Program-made: the position numbers and the translations under genes
The notes under the pieces: model-generated
The model's database searches: none
What the model saw: the letters and a program-made list of their open reading frames with translations, nothing else
Told to the model about the DNA's origin: nothing
In this document: positions 6,374 to 13,343 of the stretch, in pieces
Layout: each line of letters begins with the position of its first letter
Numbering within the stretch: position 1 is the first letter of the stretch
Assembly: GCA_044340485.1 (NCBI GenBank)
Contig: JBIITN010000006.1
Span: 1 to 64,000 of the forward strand
Direction: 5' to 3'
DNA: 64,000 nt
Origin: UBA2093 sp044340485
GTDB lineage: Bacteria > Actinomycetota > Acidimicrobiia > Acidimicrobiales > Ilumatobacteraceae

Positions 6374-7387
6374 GTGGCAATTCAGGCTGAATACATCTGG
6401 ATCGACGGAACAGAGCCCACCCCCTTGTTGCGCTCCAAGACGAAAATCCTCCCCGACTACGCAGGTGCACTGTCCGACATGCCAATTGATGAGTGGGGCT
6501 TTGACGGCTCTTCCACAGAGCAAGCAACGGGCGACTCTTCCGACTGCATTTTGAAGCCAGTCTTCCACTGCCCCGACCCCATCCGCGGTGGCAAGAACAT
6601 CTTGGTGATGTGTGAAGTACTACTCGCTAAAGATGGCTCTCCACACACGACGAATACTCGTTCAGCATGTGCTGACGTTGCTGCTCAATACAAAGAAGCA
6701 GAGATGATCTACGGCATCGAGCAGGAATACACCATGTTGCGCCTCGACGGTTCACCACTTGGTTTCCCTGTCGGTGGATTTCCAAAACCACAAGGCCCGT
6801 ATTACTGCGGCGTTGGAGCAGGTCGTGTTGTGGGACGCGAAATTGTTGAAGAGCACACCCAGGCATGTATTGATGCAGGTCTTCGTATTTCGGGAACGAA
6901 CGCTGAAGTAATGCCCGGACAATGGGAATTCCAAATTGGACCGCTTGATGCATTGTCAGCAAGTGACCATATGTACATCGCTCGCTGGTTGTTGCATCGT
7001 GTTGCCGAACAGTACGACGTGGTGATTTCGTTCGATGCAAAACCAATGAAGGGTGATTGGAACGGTGCAGGTGCACACACCAACTTCTCCACTCGTGCAA
7101 TGCGCGAAAACTACGATGCTGTTGTTGAAGCGTGTGAAAAGCTTGGTACTCGTGTCATGGAACATGTTGAGAACTACGGATTCGATATCCAAAGCCGCCT
7201 CACGGGCAAGCACGAGACTGCTCCGTGGAACAAGTACTCCTATGGAGTATCTAATCGCGGTGCGTCAGTGCGTATCCCATGGCAGGTCGCACGTGACCGT
7301 CGTGGTTATGCAGAAGACCGTCGTCCAAACGCCAACTGTGATCCGTACACCGTTACTCGTCTTATTCTTGAGACGGTGTGTGGCTGA
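6374..7387 (+). CDS. glnII: Glutamine synthetase type II
   Basis: Condenses ammonia and glutamate to glutamine with ATP. The length (337 residues) and sequence are those of the short, eukaryote-like GSII family, not GSI: EYIWIDGTEPTPLLRSKTK at the N-terminus, IYGIEQEYT in the catalytic beta-barrel and the NPxx-free C-terminus ending LILETVCG. GSII is not regulated by adenylylation; in actinobacteria its transcription is controlled by GlnR. It starts at a GTG with a purine-rich RBS (gagaaaaggaaa). A strong terminator follows, so it is probably monocistronic. It sits beside a GSI gene and a GlnR-like regulator. Confidence 0.95.
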   Translation: MAIQAEYIWIDGTEPTPLLRSKTKILPDYAGALSDMPIDEWGFDGSSTEQATGDSSDCILKPVFHCPDPIRGGKNILVMCEVLLAKDGSPHTTNTRSACADVAAQYKEAEMIYGIEQEYTMLRLDGSPLGFPVGGFPKPQGPYYCGVGAGRVVGREIVEEHTQACIDAGLRISGTNAEVMPGQWEFQIGPLDALSASDHMYIARWLLHRVAEQYDVVISFDAKPMKGDWNGAGAHTNFSTRAMRENYDAVVEACEKLGTRVMEHVENYGFDIQSRLTGKHETAPWNKYSYGVSNRGASVRIPWQVARDRRGYAEDRRPNANCDPYTVTRLILETVCG

Positions 7388-7418
7388 TTAGTTGTCGGAT
7401 AACCGAAATAACTCAATG

Positions 7419-7443
7419 AGACGGGGGGCTTTGCCCCCCGTCT
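7419..7443 (+). terminator. Intrinsic terminator after GSII
   Basis: 11-bp perfect stem (7419-7429 with 7433-7443) with a TTT loop and a G6/C6 core, followed by tgtctttt. It separates the GSII transcript from the GSI gene. Confidence 0.8.
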
Positions 7444-7488
7444 TGTCTTTTCACACCAGACACACGGCAGACTTAGCGGGTGGCAGAC

Positions 7489-8826
7489 ATGCTTGATCAA
7501 AAGCGCGATTACGTATTGCGCACTGTTGAAGAACGGGGCGTTCGACTTGTTCGCCTGTGGTTCACTGACGTGCTTGGCACTCTGAAGAGTTTCGCCATCA
7601 CGCCGGCCGAATTAGAAAATGCTCTCGCGGATGGCATGACATGCGACGGTTCCTCTATTGATGGATTCAGTCGCGTGCAAGAAAGCGACGTGCTTGCAAT
7701 ACCGGACCCGAACACGTTTGAAGTGATGCCGTGGGTTGATGCAAAAGCAGCGGAAGCTCGCGTCTTTTGCGACATTCACAACCTTGATACATCGCCATTT
7801 GAGGGTGACCCACGTCGAGTATTACGGCGCAATCTTGATGCTGCTCGCGCTCAGGGTTTTGAGTTCCTCATCGCGCCCGACATTGAATACTTCTATTTCG
7901 CACCACCAGTAAAGGGAGAAGCTCCTCAACCACTTGATGAAGGCGGCTTCTTTGATCTCACGACCACCGACATTGCATCTTCACTTCGCAAAGAGACAAT
8001 TCGCACGCTAGAAACCATGGGAATTCCAGTGGAGTATTCATTCCACGAAGATGCACCTAGCCAACACGAAATCGACTTACGCCATACCGATGCGTTATCA
8101 ATGGCAGACAGTGTCATGACATTCCGTGTGGTTGTAAAAGAAATTGCCGCAGCCCACAACGTGCACGCAACTTTCATGCCTAAACCGCTAGAAGGTATGC
8201 AGGGATCTGGCATGCACTTGCACATGTCGTTGTTCTCTGGCGACCAAAACGCGTTCTACGATGAATCAGACCCGTACAACCTGTCAAAGGTGGCAAAACA
8301 TTTCATGGCTGGCTTGTTACGCCATGCTGCAGAAATCACCGCCATTACCAACCAAACAGTCAACAGTTACAAGCGTTTGGTTCCGGGGTTCGAAGCACCA
8401 GTTCATGTTTCGTGGGCACGTAACAACAGAAGTGGCCTGATTCGAGTACCTGTTCCAAAGAAAGGCAACCCGAGCGCCACTCGCATTGAATATCGCTCGC
8501 CAGATCCGGCCACCAATCCGTATTTGGCATTCTCTGTCATTTTGGCGGCAGGAATGAAAGGGATCACCGAGGAATACCCGTTGCCCCTTGAAGCCGATGC
8601 GAACCTCTTCGAAATGACCGATGCTGACCTCGTCAAACTCGGTATCGCTCAGTTGCCACAATCATTATCTGACGCAGTGAACGTGATGGAATCATCGTCA
8701 CTTGTCAAAGAAGCACTCGGCGATCACATCTTTGAATGGTTCTTGAGAAACAAAAAAATTGAGTGGCGTGGTTACAAGACTCAAGTAACACCTTTTGAAC
8801 TTGACCGCTATTTGAGGTCGATGTAA
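7489..8826 (+). CDS. Glutamine synthetase type I (GlnA2-like)
   Basis: A GSI-family enzyme resembling actinobacterial GlnA2: RLVRLWFTDVLGTLKS at the N-terminus, DGSSIDGFSRVQESD in the N-domain and KPLEGMQGSGMHLHMS in the active barrel. The segment that carries the adenylylation tyrosine in regulated GSI-beta enzymes (NLYDLPPEE) reads NLFEMTD here, with Phe at about residue 374, so adenylylation is not expected. Some GlnA2-type proteins act on gamma-glutamyl-polyamines rather than ammonia, so the substrate is uncertain. I choose the ATG at 7489 because GGTGG lies 5 nt upstream and the N-terminus then aligns with GlnA2; a GTG at 7480 is the alternative. The GlnR-like gene follows 8 nt downstream. 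Confidence 0.92.
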   Translation: MLDQKRDYVLRTVEERGVRLVRLWFTDVLGTLKSFAITPAELENALADGMTCDGSSIDGFSRVQESDVLAIPDPNTFEVMPWVDAKAAEARVFCDIHNLDTSPFEGDPRRVLRRNLDAARAQGFEFLIAPDIEYFYFAPPVKGEAPQPLDEGGFFDLTTTDIASSLRKETIRTLETMGIPVEYSFHEDAPSQHEIDLRHTDALSMADSVMTFRVVVKEIAAAHNVHATFMPKPLEGMQGSGMHLHMSLFSGDQNAFYDESDPYNLSKVAKHFMAGLLRHAAEITAITNQTVNSYKRLVPGFEAPVHVSWARNNRSGLIRVPVPKKGNPSATRIEYRSPDPATNPYLAFSVILAAGMKGITEEYPLPLEADANLFEMTDADLVKLGIAQLPQSLSDAVNVMESSSLVKEALGDHIFEWFLRNKKIEWRGYKTQVTPFELDRYLRSM

Positions 8827-8834
8827 CTCGCACT

Positions 8835-9524
8835 ATGACACCGTCTGGCATGCTCGTTGTATTTCCTGATCCGCCCTCAGCGGATCTAGCACGCACGCTC
8901 GACCTCGCTGGTTACAAGTGGAAGGCCGTCAACAGCGTGAGTGACGCTTCCTCGCATGAGCCAACTGCTGGTTGGTCGGGAGCAATTGTTGGGTGCGATG
9001 AGGACCCCGAAGCAGGCTGGGCGTTCGTACGGGCATTGCGTAAACGAGACACACCGGTGGCAGCGGTCATTGTTCTCGTGAACGGGTCACAGTTGGCCGA
9101 CCTTGAGTTGCGTGACGACCTCTTTGATGATTTCATCTTGAGTCCATTTCATCCGCGAGAAATGGAAGCACGCCTACGACATGTGTTTTGGTCGACGGTC
9201 GGATCCACCCGTGCTGAAGTAATTGAAACAAGTGGACTTGTTCTCAATCTCGAGACCTATCAAGCATCGTTTGAAGGAAAGCCGCTTGACCTCACGTACA
9301 TGGAATATGAGTTGCTCAAGTTTCTTGCGCAAAACCCGGGCAAGGTCTTTACACGTGAAACACTTCTGTCACGAGTATGGGGATACGAGTATTACGGTGG
9401 TGCGCGAACGGTTGATGTTCACATTCGTCGACTACGTGCAAAGTTGGGCGAAGAACACGCCAACCTCATTCAAACTGTACGCAGCGTGGGCTACAGCTTT
9501 GGACAAATACGTCGCGGATCGTAA
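8835..9524 (+). CDS. GlnR-type OmpR-family regulator with degenerate receiver
   Basis: A 229-residue winged-helix regulator. The DNA-binding half (about 133-225) contains LDLTYMEYELLKFLAQNPG, VWGYEYYGGARTVDVHIRRL and TVRSVGYSF, very close to actinobacterial GlnR, the master regulator of nitrogen genes. The receiver half has lost the phosphorylation pocket: the phospho-aspartate position is in VGCDED, the Thr site is VN, and the conserved KPF lysine is Ser103 (LSPF). GlnR proteins are known to work without Asp phosphorylation. Its location 8 nt after a glutamine synthetase and a GlnR-like box upstream of GSII support this role. No sensor kinase is adjacent. Confidence 0.85.
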   Translation: MTPSGMLVVFPDPPSADLARTLDLAGYKWKAVNSVSDASSHEPTAGWSGAIVGCDEDPEAGWAFVRALRKRDTPVAAVIVLVNGSQLADLELRDDLFDDFILSPFHPREMEARLRHVFWSTVGSTRAEVIETSGLVLNLETYQASFEGKPLDLTYMEYELLKFLAQNPGKVFTRETLLSRVWGYEYYGGARTVDVHIRRLRAKLGEEHANLIQTVRSVGYSFGQIRRGS

Positions 9525-9566
9525 GTTAAAACACAGTACGTCGCGGATCGTAAGTTAAAACACAGT
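9509..9566. repeat. Perfect 29-bp tandem duplication at 3' end of the GlnR-like gene
   Basis: The 29-nt unit acgtcgcggatcgtaagtta... occurs at 9509-9537 and again without change at 9538-9566. Unit 1 includes the last codons and the TAA of the GlnR-like gene; unit 2 duplicates them in the gap before the convergent GDT1 stop. It looks like a recent slippage or recombination event that left both reading frames intact. Confidence 0.9.
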
Positions 9567-9568
9567 TA

Positions 9569-10135
9569 TTAACGAATTGCGTCAACAACCAACACGATCG
9601 CAAAAATAAAGAACAGAACAGCTGCACCAATACGTATTGTTTTTTGTGGAAGCCGTGTGCCCATGGCGCGTCCCACCACTACTGCAAGGGCGTTGGCGAG
9701 TGTCATCCCCAATGTGGCGCCGAGCCACGTACCAAAGATGCCCTGCTTTGTTGCCAACGTCACCGTTGCCAGCATGGTCTTATCTCCAATTTCAGAAATA
9801 AAAAACATTGAGGTAATGGTCAACAATGCATGTCGATTGGATACGGAAATTTGTATGTCCTCATCAGAGTCGTCGTCATTGCGTAAGGTCCAAATTCCAA
9901 AAGCCACAAAGGCTGCTGCTGAAATAATGTTGATGACATCTGTGGGAAGCGACGCGCCAACAACACCGCCAATAGTGACCGACACCATTTGCATCACAGC
10001 CGCTGCGATTGCAACGCCTGTTAGTACGAGCCATGGCTTAAAACGCGTGGCAAATGCCAGTGACATCAACTGGCTTTTGTCGCCCAACTCGGCCACAAAC
10101 ACGAGACCAAAAGCAATAAGGAACGATTCGAACAC
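9569..10135 (-). CDS. TMEM165/GDT1 family cation transporter (UPF0016)
   Basis: A 188-residue inner-membrane protein with six predicted membrane segments in two homologous halves. Each half carries the family motif E-x-G-D-(K/R)-(S/T): ELGDKS at 16-21 and EIGDKT at 115-120. A charged cytoplasmic loop near 86-95 (NDDDSDEDI) separates the halves. Bacterial members export manganese and others exchange Ca2+/H+; a Mn2+ exporter is the likely role here, but specificity is inferred. It has its own ATG; the next gene upstream on the same strand (amidohydrolase) ends 33 nt before it. It converges with the GlnR-like gene. Confidence 0.88.
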   Translation of the reverse strand: MFESFLIAFGLVFVAELGDKSQLMSLAFATRFKPWLVLTGVAIAAAVMQMVSVTIGGVVGASLPTDVINIISAAAFVAFGIWTLRNDDDSDEDIQISVSNRHALLTITSMFFISEIGDKTMLATVTLATKQGIFGTWLGATLGMTLANALAVVVGRAMGTRLPQKTIRIGAAVLFFIFAIVLVVDAIR

Positions 10136-10168
10136 CGTTGTTGAGTGTAGAGGTAGAGAAAATGTGTA

Positions 10169-11575
10169 TTAGAGAAGTTGCTGCATGTGAGCAGACAACG
10201 CGCGATGTCTTTTCAACATCTCAGTGACGTTGTCATCAACGAGCTGGCCGTCTTTCACTACGTGGCGACCATGCACGATGGTGTCGCGAGCACCGATTGG
10301 TCCACAGCGCAACCACGCTTCAATCGGATCAGCAATAGCCCCCGCGAACTGGACAGAGTCCAGTGACCAAATAGCAATGTCACCAACGGCCCCGACTGAC
10401 AACGTGCCAATCTCGCCTATGCGGCCTAAACAACCTGCACCGCCTACTGTTGCGACCTCAAGTGCCATACGCGCATCAGATGCGTCTGCACCATTCCGCA
10501 ATTTTGCAAGCAGCATCGCTTGACGTGCTTCAAGCCACAACGATGCGCTGTCGGCAGACGATGAGCCATCGACGCCTAACCCCACATGCACACCTGCCTT
10601 TCGCAAATCAACGACAGGTGCAATACCAGAAGCCAAAATTAAATTGCTACTAGGACAATGAGCAGCACCAATACCCATTTTTCCGAGTTGAATAATTTCA
10701 TCTGCATTTGGCATCACACAGTGTGCAACCCATGTGCGATCAGTACACCATCCAACGTCTTGCAAGTATTCAAATGGACGACATCCAAACACTTGCAATG
10801 AAAACTCATCGTCTTCTGCGTTTTCTGCAAAATGTGTGTGTAGGCGAACATCTAATTTTTCCGCAAGCTCGGCCGAACGAATCATCAATTCTTTGGTGAC
10901 ACTGAATGGTGAACACGGCGCCAGCGCCACACGAACCATCGCACCAAAAGACCTGTCGTGATGTTTGGCTACTGCTGCTTCAGATTCAGCCAGGATGTCG
11001 TCGTCTTCCTGCACAACATCATCTGGCGGTAATCCTCCGTCTTTCTGCGATAGCGACATTGATCCGCGTGTGGGATGAAAACGCATGCCTAAGTCACGCG
11101 CGGCATTGATTTCCGCCGACAACAGATCGCCACCGTTGCGAGGATGCAAATACAAATGGTCAGTAGATGTTGTACAGCCAGATAATGCAAGCTCTGCAAG
11201 GCCCACCCATGCCGACACGTACGCAGATTCTTCATTTAATGCACGCCACAGCGGATACAACGTTTGCAGCCAACCAAACAATGGTTTGGTGGTCATCGGA
11301 GGAAACGCACGCGTCAGATTTTGATAGAGGTGGTGGTGGGTGTTGATAAGCCCCGGCGTCACCAAGCAGCCAGATGCATCGATAACGGCGCGTGCAGAAG
11401 GCTCGGGGTCAGATGATGCTCCCACACCGGTGATGAAACCATCAGTGACTGCAACCCAGCCTCCGGGTAATTCGCGCCGTTTGTCGTCTACTGTCGCAAC
11501 AAGTAACGCGTTGCGAACGAGAAGATCAGTAGTTGGTGTCAATGAGTTCGCTACCTTCGTGACGCACTTCGGCAT
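10169..11575 (-). CDS. Amidohydrolase, probable 8-oxoguanine deaminase
   Basis: A metal-dependent deaminase of the COG0402/AtzA-TrzN group. The N-terminal metal site is NTHHHLYQN, followed by LFGWLQTLYPLWRALNEE, a stretch characteristic of 8-oxoguanine deaminases. Further motifs are HTHFAEN, HCVM and the GVDGSSSAD loop. It would deaminate 8-oxoguanine to urate; guanine or s-triazine deamination cannot be excluded. Start choice is uncertain: ATG 11575 overlaps the small membrane protein gene by 50 nt, TTG 11542 (after GAAGG) would leave a 17-nt overlap, and TTG 11608 is less likely. It lies downstream of RidA and the small membrane protein, probably in the same operon. Confidence 0.8.
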   Translation of the reverse strand: MPKCVTKVANSLTPTTDLLVRNALLVATVDDKRRELPGGWVAVTDGFITGVGASSDPEPSARAVIDASGCLVTPGLINTHHHLYQNLTRAFPPMTTKPLFGWLQTLYPLWRALNEESAYVSAWVGLAELALSGCTTSTDHLYLHPRNGGDLLSAEINAARDLGMRFHPTRGSMSLSQKDGGLPPDDVVQEDDDILAESEAAVAKHHDRSFGAMVRVALAPCSPFSVTKELMIRSAELAEKLDVRLHTHFAENAEDDEFSLQVFGCRPFEYLQDVGWCTDRTWVAHCVMPNADEIIQLGKMGIGAAHCPSSNLILASGIAPVVDLRKAGVHVGLGVDGSSSADSASLWLEARQAMLLAKLRNGADASDARMALEVATVGGAGCLGRIGEIGTLSVGAVGDIAIWSLDSVQFAGAIADPIEAWLRCGPIGARDTIVHGRHVVKDGQLVDDNVTEMLKRHRALSAHMQQLL

Positions 11576-11681
11576 CCTTGTACAGCAAGTGACCAAGGAG
11601 TGCTGCAATACCCGCAGTAGATAGACCTACCACGATGGGAAAGGCAAGCAGCACTAGGACGATGATGACAACTCCAGGCAT
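11526..11681 (-). CDS. Small membrane protein, 51 residues, unrecognised
   Basis: A short frame between RidA and the amidohydrolase: ATG at 11681, stop at 11526. The sequence starts MPGVVIIVLVLLAFPIVVGL and continues with a hydrophobic stretch to about residue 33 (STAGIAALLGHLLY), then a polar tail ending DTNY. This gives one long or two short membrane segments with a charged C-terminus. It begins 4 nt after the RidA stop, a typical operon spacing, and its 3' end overlaps the 5' end of the amidohydrolase gene in another frame. No family was recognised. The hydrophobic pattern and spacing argue for a real gene, but no homology supports it. Confidence 0.5.
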   Translation of the reverse strand: MPGVVIIVLVLLAFPIVVGLSTAGIAALLGHLLYKDAEVRHEGSELIDTNY

Positions 11682-11685
11682 GTCT

Positions 11686-12039
11686 CTACCGTACTGGCTT
11701 GTACGCCCAAGCTTCGATCTCTACCTCGCCATTAAACGGAAGTGCAGCAACACCAATGGTGCTGCGAGCGGGTCGAGAGTTACCAAACCCGGCGACATAG
11801 GCGTCGTTGAACGTGGCGAATGTGTCCATGTCGGTGAGAAAGCACAAGGTCTTTGACACGTCGGATAACTTCGCACCAACAGATGCAAGTTGTGCTTTTA
11901 GGTTCTCGACGGCTTGCTTAGTCTGTGCAGCAACGCCACCAGCAACTAATTCTCCGTCTTTGATGCCCAACTGACCAGAGACGATGATCCAATCGCCGGC
12001 GCGAACAACAGGGGTATATGGTCCAACAGCTTTTGCCAT
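11686..12039 (-). CDS. RidA family protein (reactive enamine/imine deaminase)
   Basis: A 117-residue YjgF/RidA-family protein. RidA hydrolyses 2-aminoacrylate and related reactive imines released by PLP enzymes. GDWIIVSGQLGIKDGELVAGG, the active-site Arg in RSTIGVAALP and the C-terminal VEIEAWA all fit the catalytic subgroup, though subgroup membership is not proven. The ATG is preceded by TACAGT at exactly 7 nt and no RBS, so the transcript is probably leaderless. Divergent from the Tat lipoprotein gene with a 43-nt gap; probably leads an operon with the small membrane protein and the amidohydrolase. Confidence 0.92.
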   Translation of the reverse strand: MAKAVGPYTPVVRAGDWIIVSGQLGIKDGELVAGGVAAQTKQAVENLKAQLASVGAKLSDVSKTLCFLTDMDTFATFNDAYVAGFGNSRPARSTIGVAALPFNGEVEIEAWAYKPVR

Positions 12040-12046
12040 GTATGTG

Positions 12047-12052
12047 ACTGTA
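12047..12052 (-). promoter_or_regulatory. -10 element of leaderless RidA operon promoter
   Basis: TACAGT on the minus strand, with 7 nt (12040-12046) to the ATG. A divergent TACCAT at 12071-12076 lies 6 nt before the plus-strand ATG at 12083. Confidence 0.5.
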
Positions 12053-12082
12053 TGTCACGACGAGCACCCGTACCATATCCTT

Positions 12083-12970
12083 ATGGTCCCCCGTCCCCCA
12101 CGTGTCGTGTCTCGTCGTCATTTCCTTGCATCCACGGGCTCATTAGCCGCTGGCGCGATAGCGATGAGCGCATGTGGAGGCTCGTCATCTGGCGGAGGTT
12201 CCACTGTCGCAGGTGAGTATGTAGTTGTCACGCGCTTCCCGAACACCAACTTGGTTCCTGGCACAGTTCGCCTGCCTATCTCACTTGCGAACGCACAAGG
12301 TGCACTTCTCACTGACTCATCCCTTCCCGCAACATTGACCGCGCAAATTGTGCGCGATGACACGGGTGAAATAGTTGTCGCTGATATCGCAACGACAAAA
12401 CATGGAGTGAATCTTCCACAGCCGTATTGGCCTGTCACTGCAGATCTACAAGACATTGGTATTTATCGGTTGATTGTGGAAGGTGGCCCGAAAGACGGTG
12501 CTGCATTTCAGTTATTTGACCCAGCACAAGTGTCGGTGCCACTCGTAGGAAATGCACTGCCACCTTTTGATACTCCAACAATTGATAATCCAGATGGTCT
12601 TGATCCGATCTGTACCTACTCAACAGGCACGTGTCCATTTCATACCGTGACACTTAGTGAAGCTTTGGCATCAGGAAAGCCGGTCGCGTATCTCATCGGT
12701 ACACCCGCATACTGCAAGACCGGCACATGCACTCCGGCGCTCGACACGCTTATTGAAGCGCAAAAAACTTTTGGTGATGACATCGTGTTTGTGCACGCAG
12801 ATGTGTACACAGATCGCACAGCGACAGAAGTGGCGCCTGCGGTACGCGCGTACTACATGGATTTTGAGCCAGCTTTGTTTATTACCGACTCAATCGGAGT
12901 GTTGCGACATCGTCTTGATGCGATTTTTGATCGCGACGAAGTACAAGAAGTGCTGAGCGAAATCAGCTAA
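12083..12970 (+). CDS. Tat-exported lipoprotein with C-terminal thioredoxin-like domain
   Basis: A 295-residue protein with a twin-arginine signal (SRRHFLA, Arg11-Arg12) followed by a lipobox (AMSAC), so Cys31 is the probable lipidated residue and the mature protein is anchored outside the membrane. Residues about 45-150 form a beta-rich domain, possibly immunoglobulin-like. About 185-290 resemble a thioredoxin fold with a wide-spaced pair C211-KTGT-C216 instead of CxxC, plus C177 and C184. No exact family was recognised. Folding before export via Tat fits a redox protein. The start is set by the signal peptide and a TACCAT 6 nt upstream. Convergent with erpA, overlapping by 8 nt. Confidence 0.65.
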   Translation: MVPRPPRVVSRRHFLASTGSLAAGAIAMSACGGSSSGGGSTVAGEYVVVTRFPNTNLVPGTVRLPISLANAQGALLTDSSLPATLTAQIVRDDTGEIVVADIATTKHGVNLPQPYWPVTADLQDIGIYRLIVEGGPKDGAAFQLFDPAQVSVPLVGNALPPFDTPTIDNPDGLDPICTYSTGTCPFHTVTLSEALASGKPVAYLIGTPAYCKTGTCTPALDTLIEAQKTFGDDIVFVHADVYTDRTATEVAPAVRAYYMDFEPALFITDSIGVLRHRLDAIFDRDEVQEVLSEIS

Positions 12971-13283
12971 ATGATTTGCCGCAGCCACACGAACGCTGAG
13001 CGTTCGGGTTAACGATTGCAAATCCGGCTTCGTTCAAACCGTTTTTGTAATCGAGGCTTGCACCTTCAAGAAGTGGTGCAGATGCGGGATCAACGACGAC
13101 TTTCACTGAACCATAAATGGTGGTGATGTCGTCTGTTGCAATGTCGCCATCGAAGTACATGTCGTATGAGTAACCGGAACATCCGCCAGATTTCACAGCC
13201 ACACGAAGCGCGAGCTCTTCGGAGCCTTCTTCTTTCAACAATTCTTCAACTTTGGATGCTGCTGCTTCTGTCAATGTGATCAT
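12963..13283 (-). CDS. Iron-sulfur cluster insertion protein (ErpA/IscA A-type carrier)
   Basis: A 106-residue HesB/IscA-family protein that carries Fe-S clusters to target proteins. The three ligand cysteines are present: one in SGGCSGYSYDM and two in the C-terminal SCGCGKSF. The N-terminal helix ITLTEAAASKVEELLKEE is typical. The ATG follows a clear GGAGGAAT RBS. It lies directly upstream of, and divergent to, the Mrp/ApbC gene, which is also involved in Fe-S cluster transfer, so the pair forms a functional neighbourhood. Its 3' end overlaps the Tat lipoprotein gene. Confidence 0.92.
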   Translation of the reverse strand: MITLTEAAASKVEELLKEEGSEELALRVAVKSGGCSGYSYDMYFDGDIATDDITTIYGSVKVVVDPASAPLLEGASLDYKNGLNEAGFAIVNPNAQRSCGCGKSFS

Positions 13284-13330
13284 GCTGATTCCTCCGCTAA
13301 ACGGCTATTGCTCAAAATCTATCGTGCCCG

Positions 13331-13336
13331 TACACT
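13331..13336 (+). promoter_or_regulatory. -10 element of leaderless mrp promoter
   Basis: TACACT, with 7 nt to the ATG at 13344. A TTGCTC lies 17 nt upstream as a plausible -35 box, making this one of the better promoter matches in the window. Confidence 0.55.
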
Positions 13337-13343
13337 GCGCGCT

